Below, piece after piece: positions 48,801 through 62,400 of a DNA stretch of 64,000 bases. The DNA lies in contig OY755048.1 in the NCBI GenBank assembly GCA_963576565.1, positions 2,362,501 through 2,426,500 of the forward strand. Direction: 5' to 3'. Under the pieces are notes generated by a model that searched no databases, was not told the DNA's origin, and was given only the letters and a program-made list of their open reading frames with translations. A program made the position numbers and the translations under genes. How positions within the stretch are numbered: position 1 is the stretch's first letter; every line of letters begins with the position of its first letter. The DNA comes from Aspidapion aeneum. Its lineage: Eukaryota; Arthropoda; Insecta; Coleoptera; Brentidae.

Positions 48801-51800
48801 TTTTACACATATATTTTTTTTAATTTTGAAGTTAGTAAAACTGAGACATGTCCATAGTTAGGACCTAAAACAATAAACAACAAATGAAATTAAAGAAAGA
48901 AATTCATTAAGCCACCAAAGATCATACATAAATTTTCGGAAAACTTCTACCTATGTATGTGTGTGGTTTCTCAATACAAGAACGAGAAATTCTCAGGGTA
49001 TTAACTTGAACAAGCCAATTCATCTGATTTTTTATAATTCTTCTTTCCTACTGTTAAAGGTATGTATGTATTTTTTTATGATTTTTTTTTATTTAGTCGG
49101 TTTAGAACGTTTTTCTACGTTGTCCGACGCCTATTCTCCACCTCCATCGATCCTGACAATCATCTTCTGTCAGATTTTTTTTGACACATTGATTTTTGGA
49201 TTGACTGTTGCCATTCTAGTTTAGGACGTCCTCTTTTTCTGCGCCCTATTGGTTGCCACTGTAGGACCTGCTTTGGTAATCTTTCGTCGTTCATCCGTTG
49301 TACATGGCCGTACCATATCAGTTGTCTTTTAGTGATGTCATCCGTTATGCTTCCTTCGATTCCCATTCTTTCTTTTATGATCTCATTTCTTATGTGATCT
49401 GTTCTAGATATTCTCATTGATCTTATTGCATCCATTTCGACACTTTCCATTTTTGTTTTGTATTTTTCTGTTACGCGACAAGTCTCTATTCCATACAACA
49501 GCGTGCTTTTCACCATTGTTTCATATATGTTAAATTTTACATTCTTTTTTATCTCTCTGCTCCATAAAATACTGTTAAGACATCCAATAACCTTTTTTGC
49601 TTTTACTATTTGTCTACTTCCCGCCCAGTTAAAATTGGTTTGCATAGCGGACTGTAAATCGAAATTAGAATTTTATATTTTATTTTATTTTTTAGAAATA
49701 TTATGGATTATGTTTATTTTAATTTTACAAGCATTTAAGTTGGCCGATAATATCAAGCTGAAAGGGTACAAATTTCCCTAAATAAAAATATATGATTACT
49801 AAAACCAGCTCCGCTCAAGCTTAGCACTAAATTTATGCACTAAGAAATTATTATTGGTAATATAATTTTATAAGCGAATTTCGACACTAAAAAATATAAT
49901 CACTTACTGCTGTGCTATCTTCATTCCAGAACCTGAAATGCCTTTCAGAGGGTTGAATCCATGTGTCCAGCTTCTATTCCAGTAATATTGAGCACACGCG
50001 TAATCGCGCTAATACAAAAGTGAAAATTTTATTGTGTCTTTGGTTTTAATATTAAATATATTAATATTGATCATAGCCGAAAAACGTGTAGGCGGAATTC
50101 GTTTTTACGTATTTCTTATCAGCATTGTTTATTTTTAAATCGTTCGGTTGACCGTGTGAGGCTCGAAAAGCAACTAGTTTTCATTATTTTTATTCACAGG
50201 CGAGCTCACGTACATATGTCCAGTTCCAACTTTAAGAGGGGCGCTAAAATGAGTTTCACTGGTGTATTTTTATTTTAATTTAAAAGTAGAAAAATGGATT
50301 TAAGATTTTATTCTTAATTATAATTATTTTAACAACTAATTAACCATTTAATTATGATTGATTAGAGTAACTTATAGGAAGCCCAATTGTGGCCTAATTA
50401 ATTCAAAAGGCCGTATTTAAAAATATAGTAAAGACAAAAAAATGCTTAAAAAATAAAATTAAACAAAATAAATTATTTTTTAAATAAATAATAACCCGGA
50501 ATGAACACTATTCTTGTATATATGTATATGAACAGACTGTAAAGAACTGGAAAAAAGAATATTTTTTATGATTTTTCTTTCTTTAATTTTACTTGTTGTT
50601 TATAGTTTTAGGTCCTTCCATTATTTGCAATTTGGTATTTGAAAATCTAACTGGCAATCGCCCATTGCGCTCAGAAATTTTAACACACGAAAAAGGTGAT
50701 CTCATGTTTTCCGACGTTGATACTTTACGTCTAATTTGATTTTTCATACCTTTGACAGTGGGAAAGAAGAATTATAGAAATCAGTTGAATGGCTTGGTTT
50801 AGTTAATACCCTGAGAATTTCTAGTTCTTGTATTGAGACACCACACATGCATAGGTAGAAGTTTTCCGAAAATGTATGTATGAAAGAGTGTTTGCATACA
50901 AAGCAAGAGATCCGGGTTCGAGTCCCAGCCGAAGAGAAACTTTTTTATGATTTTTCTTTCCTTAATTTCACTTTCTTGTTTATATACATAGTTTATTGGG
51001 TTGTCTAAACTTGCTATCTTACAAAATTACTTACTTCCCATCCCACTTCCCATTTGCATTTGTTGATTAACAAAAAGCGATTGCACGTACGCTCCTAAAG
51101 AATTAACAATATCTTGGAAAATACTGGTTGTGTGTGCATTTAAATCATAGCATTCACAAAATGATACCAGCAAATCCGGTTGTATAGTCATTTTGTGTAG
51201 AACTTCAAGAGCCAATGCTCTTTGCCATGCAGGTTTATCTGGATCCAGAAATTTGACTATCAGTGACAAGAATATTTCGCATTCAGTCACAAGGAGTTCG
51301 TGGTATTTCTCAACCAATACTGAAACAACTCTTAACAGCCTCATTGAGATGGGAAAATACGGTTTTTCAAAAGTTGCCTGTTGTATGCTCATCGGCATGT
51401 TATTCCTGTACTTTATATTTGGTGAAAAAAGTTTTATAATTAACGCACATACTCTTTCCTTTAGAAGAAAAGTAAACTCTGGGTTCTAAAAAAAATAGTT
51501 TAGTTTTAAATTACAATCGAATTTTAGTTTATAGAATTATACTGGGTAAAAAAAAAATTGAAAAAATGTTTTTATTATAACTTTTAAACTATACCATCGA
51601 TTTCAATGGAACAAACTGCAAATTGCAAGAAAAAATGATAGACAGAATCAAACATACCTACTTTTTAAAGAGGCTGGTTTATTCATATGTTACGGAAATG
51701 TTTTAAAATGTTATTTGATTTCCTACAAAAGCCTTGTTTCCGGTACGCACAAGGTACAAATCATAAAAATTAATTTACTGGTTCCCAAAAAATTATAATT

Positions 51801-54800
51801 TTTTTAAACATTGTTTAAATTAATTTTTAGTTAATGTTTAAGTTAATTTTAAGTTTAAATTAATTTTTAGTTGCATGCAATATGCCTTGCCAATTCCTTC
51901 AGCATGAATTTTCATTAAAATCGGTTCAGTAATTATCATTTTATGCAAATAATCGGTAGAACAAAAACTAATATCTCGAAAACTACTTTAGCGATTCTAA
52001 TGAATATTATTACTTCGTTGTTTGTGACGGGCCTAAATCATTTTAAAAAATACTCTGCCAATATATGGGCTCCTAAGCTCACACTAGGTACTATAGTTAT
52101 AGTGTACGTGCGAGCTAATAAAACTAAAAACTGAAATATATCTTAATCAACTCCAGACTAAATTACCTTTTGTTTGATACCACACAAGCCATGTATTGAC
52201 TTAAACTCAGATTTTTGAAATCTACCCCCACCTTAAAAAAAACAAAAACTAAACTTTGTTTAACTCCGGACTCAATTACCTTTCGTTTGATATCACACAC
52301 GCCATATTTTTACGTAAACTCTAATTTTTCAAATCTACCCCCATCCTTTTTGAAGAAAAAAAAACTAAAATGTATTTTTTTAACTCCATACTCAATTACC
52401 TTTCGTTTGATATCACACACGCCATATTTTCACATAAACTCTAATTTTTGAAATCTTCCCCCACCCTTTTATTTCGCTTGTGTTCGGTGGATTTTGTTCA
52501 TTTTTAAACCACCCAAGACCCAGCCTAGGTACCAAATTTCATTAAAATCGGCAAAGCGGTTTTTGAGTTATGCGCGTTGGACGTTACAGACAGACATACA
52601 GACAGACAGACTGATAGACAGACAGACAGACAGACAGACGGCGCGACAAAAAAGTTTCAAAATCATCTGAAACGCAAAGATATATAAAAAATTTTGAAAT
52701 CGGAGCAACTTTTTTTTTCTCGAAAAAATTAGGATCACCATAGCTCAAACTACTATAGTATAGTATATGTGTGAGCTAATAAATCCTTTACGTAGGGTCA
52801 AATTCTAAATTGATTTTAAGTTGGCGGCAATTTAATATTTATTTTTATCCTTACTACAATGCTTTTTATCTCATAAAAATCGATTCATTAAAAATTAATT
52901 TACGGGGGAATTTGACCAACATTGAGAAGGTTATTGTGTAATTGGTAAAACAAAGGTTGATAAAAAAAAATGGATTTTTTTACGAATTCAAAAAGCATTT
53001 TTAAAAGTGTCTGGAACATAAGAATAAACAAGCCTCTTTGAAGGGTTAAGTTTATTCTGTCTGCCATTTTGGAATTTAAGATGGCAGACAAAAACCTATT
53101 TTTGCTTAAAAGCTGCAAAGTGCAGCAATTCCGTTAAAATCCATGTTCTAGTTCAAAAGTTATAAGGAAAACATTTTGTCTAGTTTTGTTTTTAGTCCAC
53201 TCACATTCTCATTTTGTTTTTGAAAGGCAAAAAAAAAGGAAAAAATCAGTAACATAATAAATACTCTGCCAATATATGGGCCCCTAAGCTCACACTAGGT
53301 ACTATAGTTATAGAGTACGTGCGAGCTAATAAAACTAAAACCTGAAATATATCTTATTCAACTCCAGACTAAATTACCTCTTGTTTGATACCACACTTAA
53401 ACTCAAATTTTTGAAATCTACCCCCACCCTTAAAAAAACAAAAACTAAACTGTATTATGTTTAACTCCGGACTTAATTACCTTTCGTTTGATATCACACA
53501 CGCCATATTTTCATGTAAACTCTAATTTTTGAAATCTACCCCCACTCCTTTTGAAGAAAAAAAAACTAAAATATATTTCTTTTAACTCCATACTCAATTA
53601 CCTTTCGTTTGATATCACACACGCCATATTTTCACATAAACTCTAATTTTTGAAATCTTCCCCCACCCTTTTATTTGGCTTGTGTTCGGTGGATTTTGTA
53701 CATTTTTAAATGGGACCATCTCGACCCAAGATCCAGCCTAGGTACCAAATTTCATTAAAATCGGCCAAGCGGTTTTTGAGTTATGCGCGTTGGTCGTTAC
53801 AGACAGACATACAGACAGACAGACAGACAGACAGACATACATACAGACAGACAGACAGACGGCGCGACAAAAAAGTTTCAGAATCATCTGAAACGCAAAG
53901 ATATATAAATTTTTTTGAAATCGGAGCAACTTTTTTTTTTTTCGAAAAAATTAGGATCACCATAGCTCACACTACTATAGTATAGTATATGTGTGAGCTA
54001 AAACTATTGGAAATTAAAACTTCGAACACACTTAAATGGGTTTTTACGGTTCTCAGCTAAACTAGACGTCCTATCGAAAGTTAAATACAAAAGTTCTAGG
54101 TAATAAGTAATAAACTTTTGTCCAAATTATTTGTTCCAAAATCGAAAAAACCGTTTTTTTTTTTAATTTTTATCCTCCACATTTTTTTGTTTTTTTGAAA
54201 CTAAATAAAAGTACTTTTTTATATCCTTAGCATGTTATTATTTTTTTTAGTTTTAAACAAAAAGAGCCCTGAAAATGGCCAAGTTTTGGAAGCACTTTTT
54301 TTATAGTGTGGTCGCTTTTTTCGCTTAAACGTCTATAGTTTTAAATTGTGTAGACAAAAATAAACATCACTATGAAAATATTTATGAAGTGACATTGTAA
54401 AAATCAAAAAGAACACAGTAATCTCATTTTGCTATTTTTAACACGTTGATTGCAGTGCCCTCTATTTTTTTTGCTGAACTAATATCATATTTCAGGCAGG
54501 AGTCTTTAGTTGCTTTGATTATGAAACTCACACTTCGCATCGGTCTCCGATGACCTATGTCGCACTGAACAGCGTGACAAGTTTACATCAAAATAAAATA
54601 CATTTTTACAATGATCAACCTTTACATATTTCATAGTGAAAGAAAGAGATTTATTCTTCAGAAAGCGACTCCTTTTACTATGGCGTCACAGGGTTACTGA
54701 CAATTTTCACCGAACCTAACGCAAGAGAATTAGCAGAGTTTTCGGGTGCCACTCTAAGTAACTTAAGGAGCTTTAGACAGTGTAGAAATCAGGAAAATAG

Positions 54801-57800
54801 ATTAATTATTCTTGCCAAGGGAATACACAATAGCTAAATAAAAATACAAAGGTGTTATTCTAAAAAACTAGAGGACTTTATAATTAGTAAAAAGAACGAC
54901 TTCCCTAAATTAGTTAATTTAACAGCCTTAATGTTTTTAGTTTTGGGAACGGCAATACTTTTAGATTATTATTTTATTAATTAAACAAGAAAAATGAATG
55001 GTATGGACGGACAAAATACAGGAAATGGTGAAAGAGAAAAAACGTACATACTTGAAATGGCTCAGTACTAAGGAGCAAAGAGACCTAGAAATCTACAGGG
55101 AAACCAGAAGACAGCTAAGAAATTTGATACACACAGAAAAAAATTAAATGTTCGAGCGCAAGTGCCACGACATAAATACACACGTAGGAGGTAGGCAGAG
55201 TTCTGAAGTATGGAAATTCATTTCTACAGTAAAAAACCCAACAAAAGAAAAAGTAAACATCCAGATAATCAAACCAGAACAATGGACAGAACACTACAAG
55301 GGACTGCTGCAGGAGACGAGACCCGAATATCTGGCAGCCTCTCCGAGAAGAGACATAGAAGTACATGAAGAGGAAGTAATCATCGAAAAAGAAATGATAA
55401 AGAATAATATTAAAAAGCTTAAATCCGGAAAAGCTAGCGGACCTGGGGGAATATATGCTGAAATGCTCAAATATGGATCAGAGAAACTACTCGAAAATCT
55501 CACATATATTATTAACCAATGCATAAATGGACATCCAGTACCTAATGATTGGAAAATTGCATTCATATCCTCAATACATAAAAAAGGAAACAAGTTGGCT
55601 TGCAACAATTACAGAGGAATTTCAATAACCAGTACTCTAAGTAGATTGTACGGTAGGATTCTTAGAGATCTAATAGAGAATGATTTTCATGAACAAGAAG
55701 AAGTGGGTTTCGCGCAGGCAGATCTTGTAGTGATAATGTTTTTTGTCTTAAACAAGTAATTGAGAAAAGGAGCGCGAGATATATAGAGACTCAAGTTACC
55801 TTTGTGGACCTACAAAAAGCATATGATACCGTTCCAGTAGAAAAATTATGGACAGTGTTAGAGCAAACTAATATCAATCATACATACATAAAAGCGATAA
55901 AAGAACTATACAAAGGGTCAAAATCTAAAATTAAAATTGGAAAACGACTTTCAAAAGAATTCCTGGTAACAAAAGGCTTAAGACAGGGATGTTGTATCTC
56001 TCCAACTCTTTTAAAAATATATATCGCAGTAGCTCTAAAAAACTGGAAACGTAAAGTGCACGGCATGGGAATACAACTTAACGACCGATTTACCATATAC
56101 ACACTACAGTTTGCTGACGACCAAGTAATTGTGGCTAATGATAAAGAAGGCATGGAGTATATGATGAGAAAGTTAACAGAAGAATACGAAAAGTGGGGAC
56201 TAACAGTGATTATGGACAAGACACAGTACTTATGTATTGGAAACGAATCCAGTGAGCTAGTACTAGAAAATGGACAAACAATATCTCCATGCAATGAGTA
56301 TGTATACTTGGGTGTCACATTTGATAAGACAGGTACAGACTGTAAGAAAAAGTTATTGGATGTCTTAACAGTATTTTATGGAGCAGAGTGATAAAAAAGA
56401 ATGTAAAATTTAACATATATGAAACAATGGTCAAAAGCACGCTGTTGTATGGAATAGAGACTTGTCGCGTAACCGAAAAATACAAAACAAAAATGGAAAG
56501 TGTCGAAATGGATGCAATAATATCAATGAGAATATCTAGAATAGATCACATAAGAAATGAGATCATAAAAGAAAGAATGGGAATCGAGGGAAGCATAACG
56601 GATGACATCACTAGAAGGCAACTGATATGGTACGGCCATGTACAACGGATGAACGACGAAAGATTACCAAAGCAGGTCCTAGAATGGCAACCAATAGGGA
56701 GCAGAAAAAGAGGGCGTCAAAAAAATCTGACAGAGGATGATTGTCAGGATCGAAGGAGGTGGAGAATAGGCGTCGGACAACGTAGAAAAACGTTCTAAGC
56801 CGACATAGTAGTAGTAGAAATCAGGAAAAAAGACTAATTATTCTTACCAAGGGAATACACAATAGTTAAATAAAAATACAAAGATTTTTATTTATTCTAA
56901 AAAACTAGTGGACTTTATAATTAGTAAAAAGAACACCTTCCCTAAATTAGTTAATTCAAAAGCCTCAATGTTTTTAGTTTTAGGAAAGGCAATACTTTTA
57001 GATTATTATTTTATTAATTAAACAAGAAAAATAAATGGTAGGCAAAACTACAACAAATGAGAAATATTACGGCTGAGAGGGATGCCAAAAAACGACATGC
57101 GGTATCATGTTATATTAAGGTTTCTCGTAAACTAGTGATAGCGAATCTATATGGAGAAATTTTGATATTGTGCCTACTTGAAATTGCTTAATTTATTATT
57201 ACAAAAAAATTGGATCAACCGGCTCTATAATTGCCTTTGAGTATTTCATGTATTTTATCGTGACGTTTTAACAAAAAAAATGTTATCTGTTTAAAAAAAC
57301 TATGTCAAGAACTTTTCGGTAAAAAATGGGGTCATTAAAAATCAAAAATGAAAAAACTGGTTTTTCGATTTTTCTTTGAATATTCAGGGTTATATAAAAA
57401 AATACTCTGCCAATATATGGGCCCCTAAGCTCACACTAGGTGCTATAGTTATAGTGTACGTGTGAGCTAATATAACTAAAAACTGAAATATATTTTATTC
57501 AACTCCAGACTAAATTACCTTTTGTTTGATACCACACAAGCCATGTTTTGACTTAGAACTCAAATTTTTGAAATCTACCCCCACCCTTAAAAAAAACAAA
57601 AACTAAAATGTATTTTCTTAAACTCCGGACTCAATTACCTTTCGTTTGATATCACACACGCCATATTTTTACTTAAACTCTAATTTTTGAAAAATACCCC
57701 CACCCTTTTTTTAAAATAAATTAAAATGTATTTTGTTACACTCCAGACTCAATTACCTTTCGTTTGATATCACACACGCCATATTTTCACATAAACTCTA

Positions 57801-59427
57801 ATTTTTGAAATCTTCCCCCACCCTTTTATTTGGCTTGTGTTGGATGGATTTTGTTCATTTTTAAATGGGACCATCTCGACCCAAGACCCAGCCTAGGTAC
57901 CAAATTTCATTAAAAACGGCCAAGCGGTTTTTGAGTTATGCGCGTTGGTCGTTACAGACAGACATACAGACAGACAGACAGACAGACAGACATACAGACA
58001 GACAGACAGACAGACGGCGCAACAAAAAAGTTTCAAAATCATCTGAAACGCAAAGATATATAAAAATTTTTGAAATCGGAGCAACTTTTTTTTTCTCGAA
58101 AAAATTAGGATCACCATAGCTCACACTACTATAGTATAGTATATGTGTGAGCTAATTATTTATACAGAAGTTGTAGCCCTACTAATTACCTATAACTTTC
58201 GAATTTAACTTTTTTCGATAGGAGATTTAGTTTTTCTAAAAACTTCTAAAAGCTTACGCCATTTCACCCCAATAACTCGGATCATGCCTAATTTTATTTC
58301 CTCTGGGTTCCAAAAGATTTTCTTTAATTTCCAATTATTTTTATGCTACTAATTTTTTCCCTTCCATAAGGTCTCTTCCATTACCTTATAAAAGACAAAA
58401 GAAAACTGTGTCAAAATAGATTCAATTAAAGCCAGCCCAAAAGTCCTTGTCATTTCAGTCATACCAATTAACCAATATGGCTGTTCTCCATTTACAAGTT
58501 GAACCAAGTCTTGAAATAAGAGATATGCATCCCCAGCACATAAGGGCAAACCTTTTGGAGGTGCACCTGTTGGCCCTTTGAGCTCTTCAAAATTTACTGG
58601 TCCTTTTTCAGGTTTATTTTGAACTGTCGACAATTGTTCATCCTCAGCAACAACTCTTTCAAATACAAGATACACTAGTTGTCTTACAGCTGCACCAGCT
58701 GTATTAATTGTGGTAGAGTTTTTGGCAAAATGTAAACGAAAACATAGCACCAATGTCTAAAAATTTTAAATAATTTCTTTTTTTTGTCAATTTGTCACAC
58801 ATTTTTAATAAAAAACTAAAGTCTAAAGCATCACCCCTCCCACCTTAAGTGTTACATAATTTAAGAATGTTTTCTGGCCAGTGCAGATACTTTTTAAAAA
58901 GGGTCATTTCATATCAAATCTACCTGAGGTTTGGCCTCAGAGTAAGGACTTACTCTAAGGGTAGTAATTCAAAAAAATATCTTACTCTAAGGGTTTGGCC
59001 GACTATCTAATAAATTTATTCTACCCTTAAAGAAGATGAAAAATCCAAAATTTAAGTAGACAATTTGACTCAAACTTGTACTAACAAACCTTAAGATATC
59101 TCAAGAACTACTTACATCCAAATAGTAATATATGGCTTATTTGAAAGGTCTTTAAAAGAATGAGGTATGACATGATCGACTTTTAATAAAAAACAAGAGA
59201 GAATTTTTGGAAAAAAAATATTTTTTAAATTTCTCAAAAAAGTTTTTTTGATTTTTTTAAAAGTTATTCTTTTCCTTTATGTTTTAGCGAGAACCTTACC
59301 AAATTTTGATGGCTTAATGTTGAAAAAGAATGTTAACAATAAAAATACATGGAAAAATAGTGGGAAAAACAATAATTTTTTATATATCTTTGCGTTTCAG
59401 ATGATTTTGAAACTTTTTTGTTGCGCC

Positions 59428-59469
<42 letters not shown>

Positions 59470-62400
59470 ATGTCTGTCTGTAACGACCAACGCGCATAAC
59501 TCAAAAACCGCTTGCCCGATTTTAATGAAATTTGGTACCTAGGCTGGGTTTTGGGCCGAGATGGTCCCATTTAAAAATGAACAAAATCCACCGAACACAA
59601 GCCAAATAAAAGGGTGGGGTATATATCAAAAATTAGAGTTTATGTAAAAATATGGCGTGTGTGATATCAAACGAAAGGTAATTGCGTCTGGAGTTAAATA
59701 AAATACATTTTACTTTAAAAAAAGGGTGGGGGTAAATTAAAAAAATTAGTGTTTATGTGGAAATATGGCGTGTGTGATATCAAACGAAAGGTAATTGAGT
59801 CTGGAGTTAAACAAAATACATTTTATTTTTTTAAAAAAGGTGGGGGTAGATTTGAAAAATTAAGTCAAAACATGGCTTGTGTGGTATCAAACGAAAGGTA
59901 ATTGAGTCTGGAGTTCAATAAAATATATTTCAGCTTTTAGTTATATATTTACTCACACGTACACTATAATTATAGTACCTAGTGTGAGCTTAGGTGCCCA
60001 TAGATTGGCAGAGTATTTTTTAGTGTTTTACCCAAAATGGCTGATTTTTTGATTTTTAAAATTTAATAAAAAACTCTGCCAATCTATGAGCACCTAAGCT
60101 CACACTGGGTACTATAGTTATAGTGTATCTACGTGAAAGCTAATATAACTAAAAACTGAAGTATGTTTTATTGAACTCCAGACTCAATTACCTTTCGTTT
60201 GATACCACACAAGCCATGTTTTGACTTATACTCTAATTTTTCAAATCTACCCCCACCCTTTTTTTTTAAACTAAAATGTATTTTGTTTAACTCCAGACTC
60301 AATTACCTTTCGTTTGATATCACACACGCCATATTTACACTTAAACACTAATTTTTGAAATTTACCCCCCCCTTTTTTTAAATAAACTAAAATGTATTTT
60401 GTTTAACTCCAGACTCAATTACCTTTCGTTTGATATCACACACGCCATATTTCCACTTAAACACTAATTTTTGAAATTTACCCCCCCCCTCCCCCCCCTT
60501 TTTTTTAAATAAACTGAAATGTATTTTGTTTAACTCCAGGCTCAATTACCTTTCGTTTGATATCACACACGCCATATTTTTTCATAAACTCTAATTTTTG
60601 AAATCTACCCCCACCCTTTTATTTGGCTTGTGTTCGGTGGATTTTGTTCATTTTTAAATGGGACCATCTCGACCCAAAACCCAGCCTGGGTACCAAATTT
60701 CATTAAAATCGGGCAAGCGGTTTTTGAGTTATGCGCGTTGGTCGTTACAGACAGACATACAGACACACAGACAGACAGACAGACAGACAGACATACAGAC
60801 AGACAGACAGACAGACGGCGCAACAAAAAAGTTTCAAAATCATCTGAAACGCAAAGATATATAAAAAATTTTGAAATCGGAGCAACTTTTTTTTTCTCGA
60901 AAAAATTAGGATCACCATAGCTCACACTACTATAGTATAGTATATGTGTGAGCTAAAAAAACAACTTTGGGTAGAATGAATGTACCAAAAGTTATCAAAA
61001 TCAGTGAAATGGTCTGTGAAAGCTATATTTTGGTTTTCACATGAAATGGCCCAAAAGGAAAAAATTAGTAACAGCATGAAAACTATTGAAAATGAAAGAA
61101 AATCCCAGTGGCGCACCCAGGAATATGTCTTGGGAAGGGGGGTGTGTGAGACCCCATGATGTCATCTTTTATGCTATTTTTTTTTTATTTATGAAATCTG
61201 TGAAAAATATCTCAAAAAATTTGAGGCATTAGATTGTTTTTGAACTTAAAATTTTAAAGTTCTGGAAGCATTTTTTTTTCAAAAAAACAGTGGGGTTTTC
61301 TTTACATGTATTTTTAGATAGTGTTAAAAAAAATAAACATCACTATGGAAAAGTTTAGCAGGAACTATGAAAAAATGACTGAAATTATACAATATAAACT
61401 GTACACAACAACAAAAAAAAATAATAGTGAAAATCAAAAATAGCATAGACAAGATGAATTTTGATTTAAATTATATTGCAGTAATTTCATTTAGCTAAAT
61501 TTAAAACTGCTTAGATTCCATTTCCTAGCAAATTTTTCCATAAAGATGTTTATTTTTTTTACATCATGTAAAAATAGATGTTTTAGCAAAAAAATTTACT
61601 ACTGTTTTAAAAAAACTGCTTCTAGAACTTGAACATTTTCAGGTTAAAATAAAACCTCATTTTAGGTTTTAAATCAAAATAAAATGTAACACACAATATT
61701 TTGATTAAAAAAAAAAAATACAAAAAAAAAACTTGATAAGGATAATGTTCTTACCAAAAAACTGTTTTTTCAATTTTTCTCAGAAAATTTTGGGTTATTA
61801 AAAAAAATTATTTATACAAAAGTTTATCTTTTTATAAGGATATAACTAGGATTGAGTTTTATTTTATTTTGTATCTATGGGCTGCAATAGATTTTCTTTA
61901 AATTTCAATAGGTTTAATGCTGTTACTACTTTGTTCCCTTCCAAAAGGTATCTACACTAGTCTATAGAATAAAATATTAAAATAATTTTAAAATTGAAAA
62001 AAAATATGGACTAAGTTTAGACCGAGGGGTGAACAGCTAACCCAAAATGTGTACACCGATTGTAAAAATCCACAATCTTTTGCTAAGATTGTGAGGGATT
62101 GTGGCAAGATTGTGAGGGATTGTGGCAATATTGTGAGGGGATTGTGGAGGACTGTGCAGCGGCGTAGCGTGCCTGAAGGGGCGGGGGGCCGTCCCATCAA
62201 AAATTCGCTTGTGACCAAAAAAAAAACAAGAAAAAAAAAAAAAGAAAAAAGGTCATCAAGTCTATAGTTTCCTTTGCCGCCCTCTTAATTTACCGTTCCC
62301 TCCCTGCTACTTAACTAACCCCAAAATATGTACCCCGATTGTGAAAATCCACAATTTTTTGCTAAGATTGTGACGGATCGTGTAAAGATTGTGAGGGATT

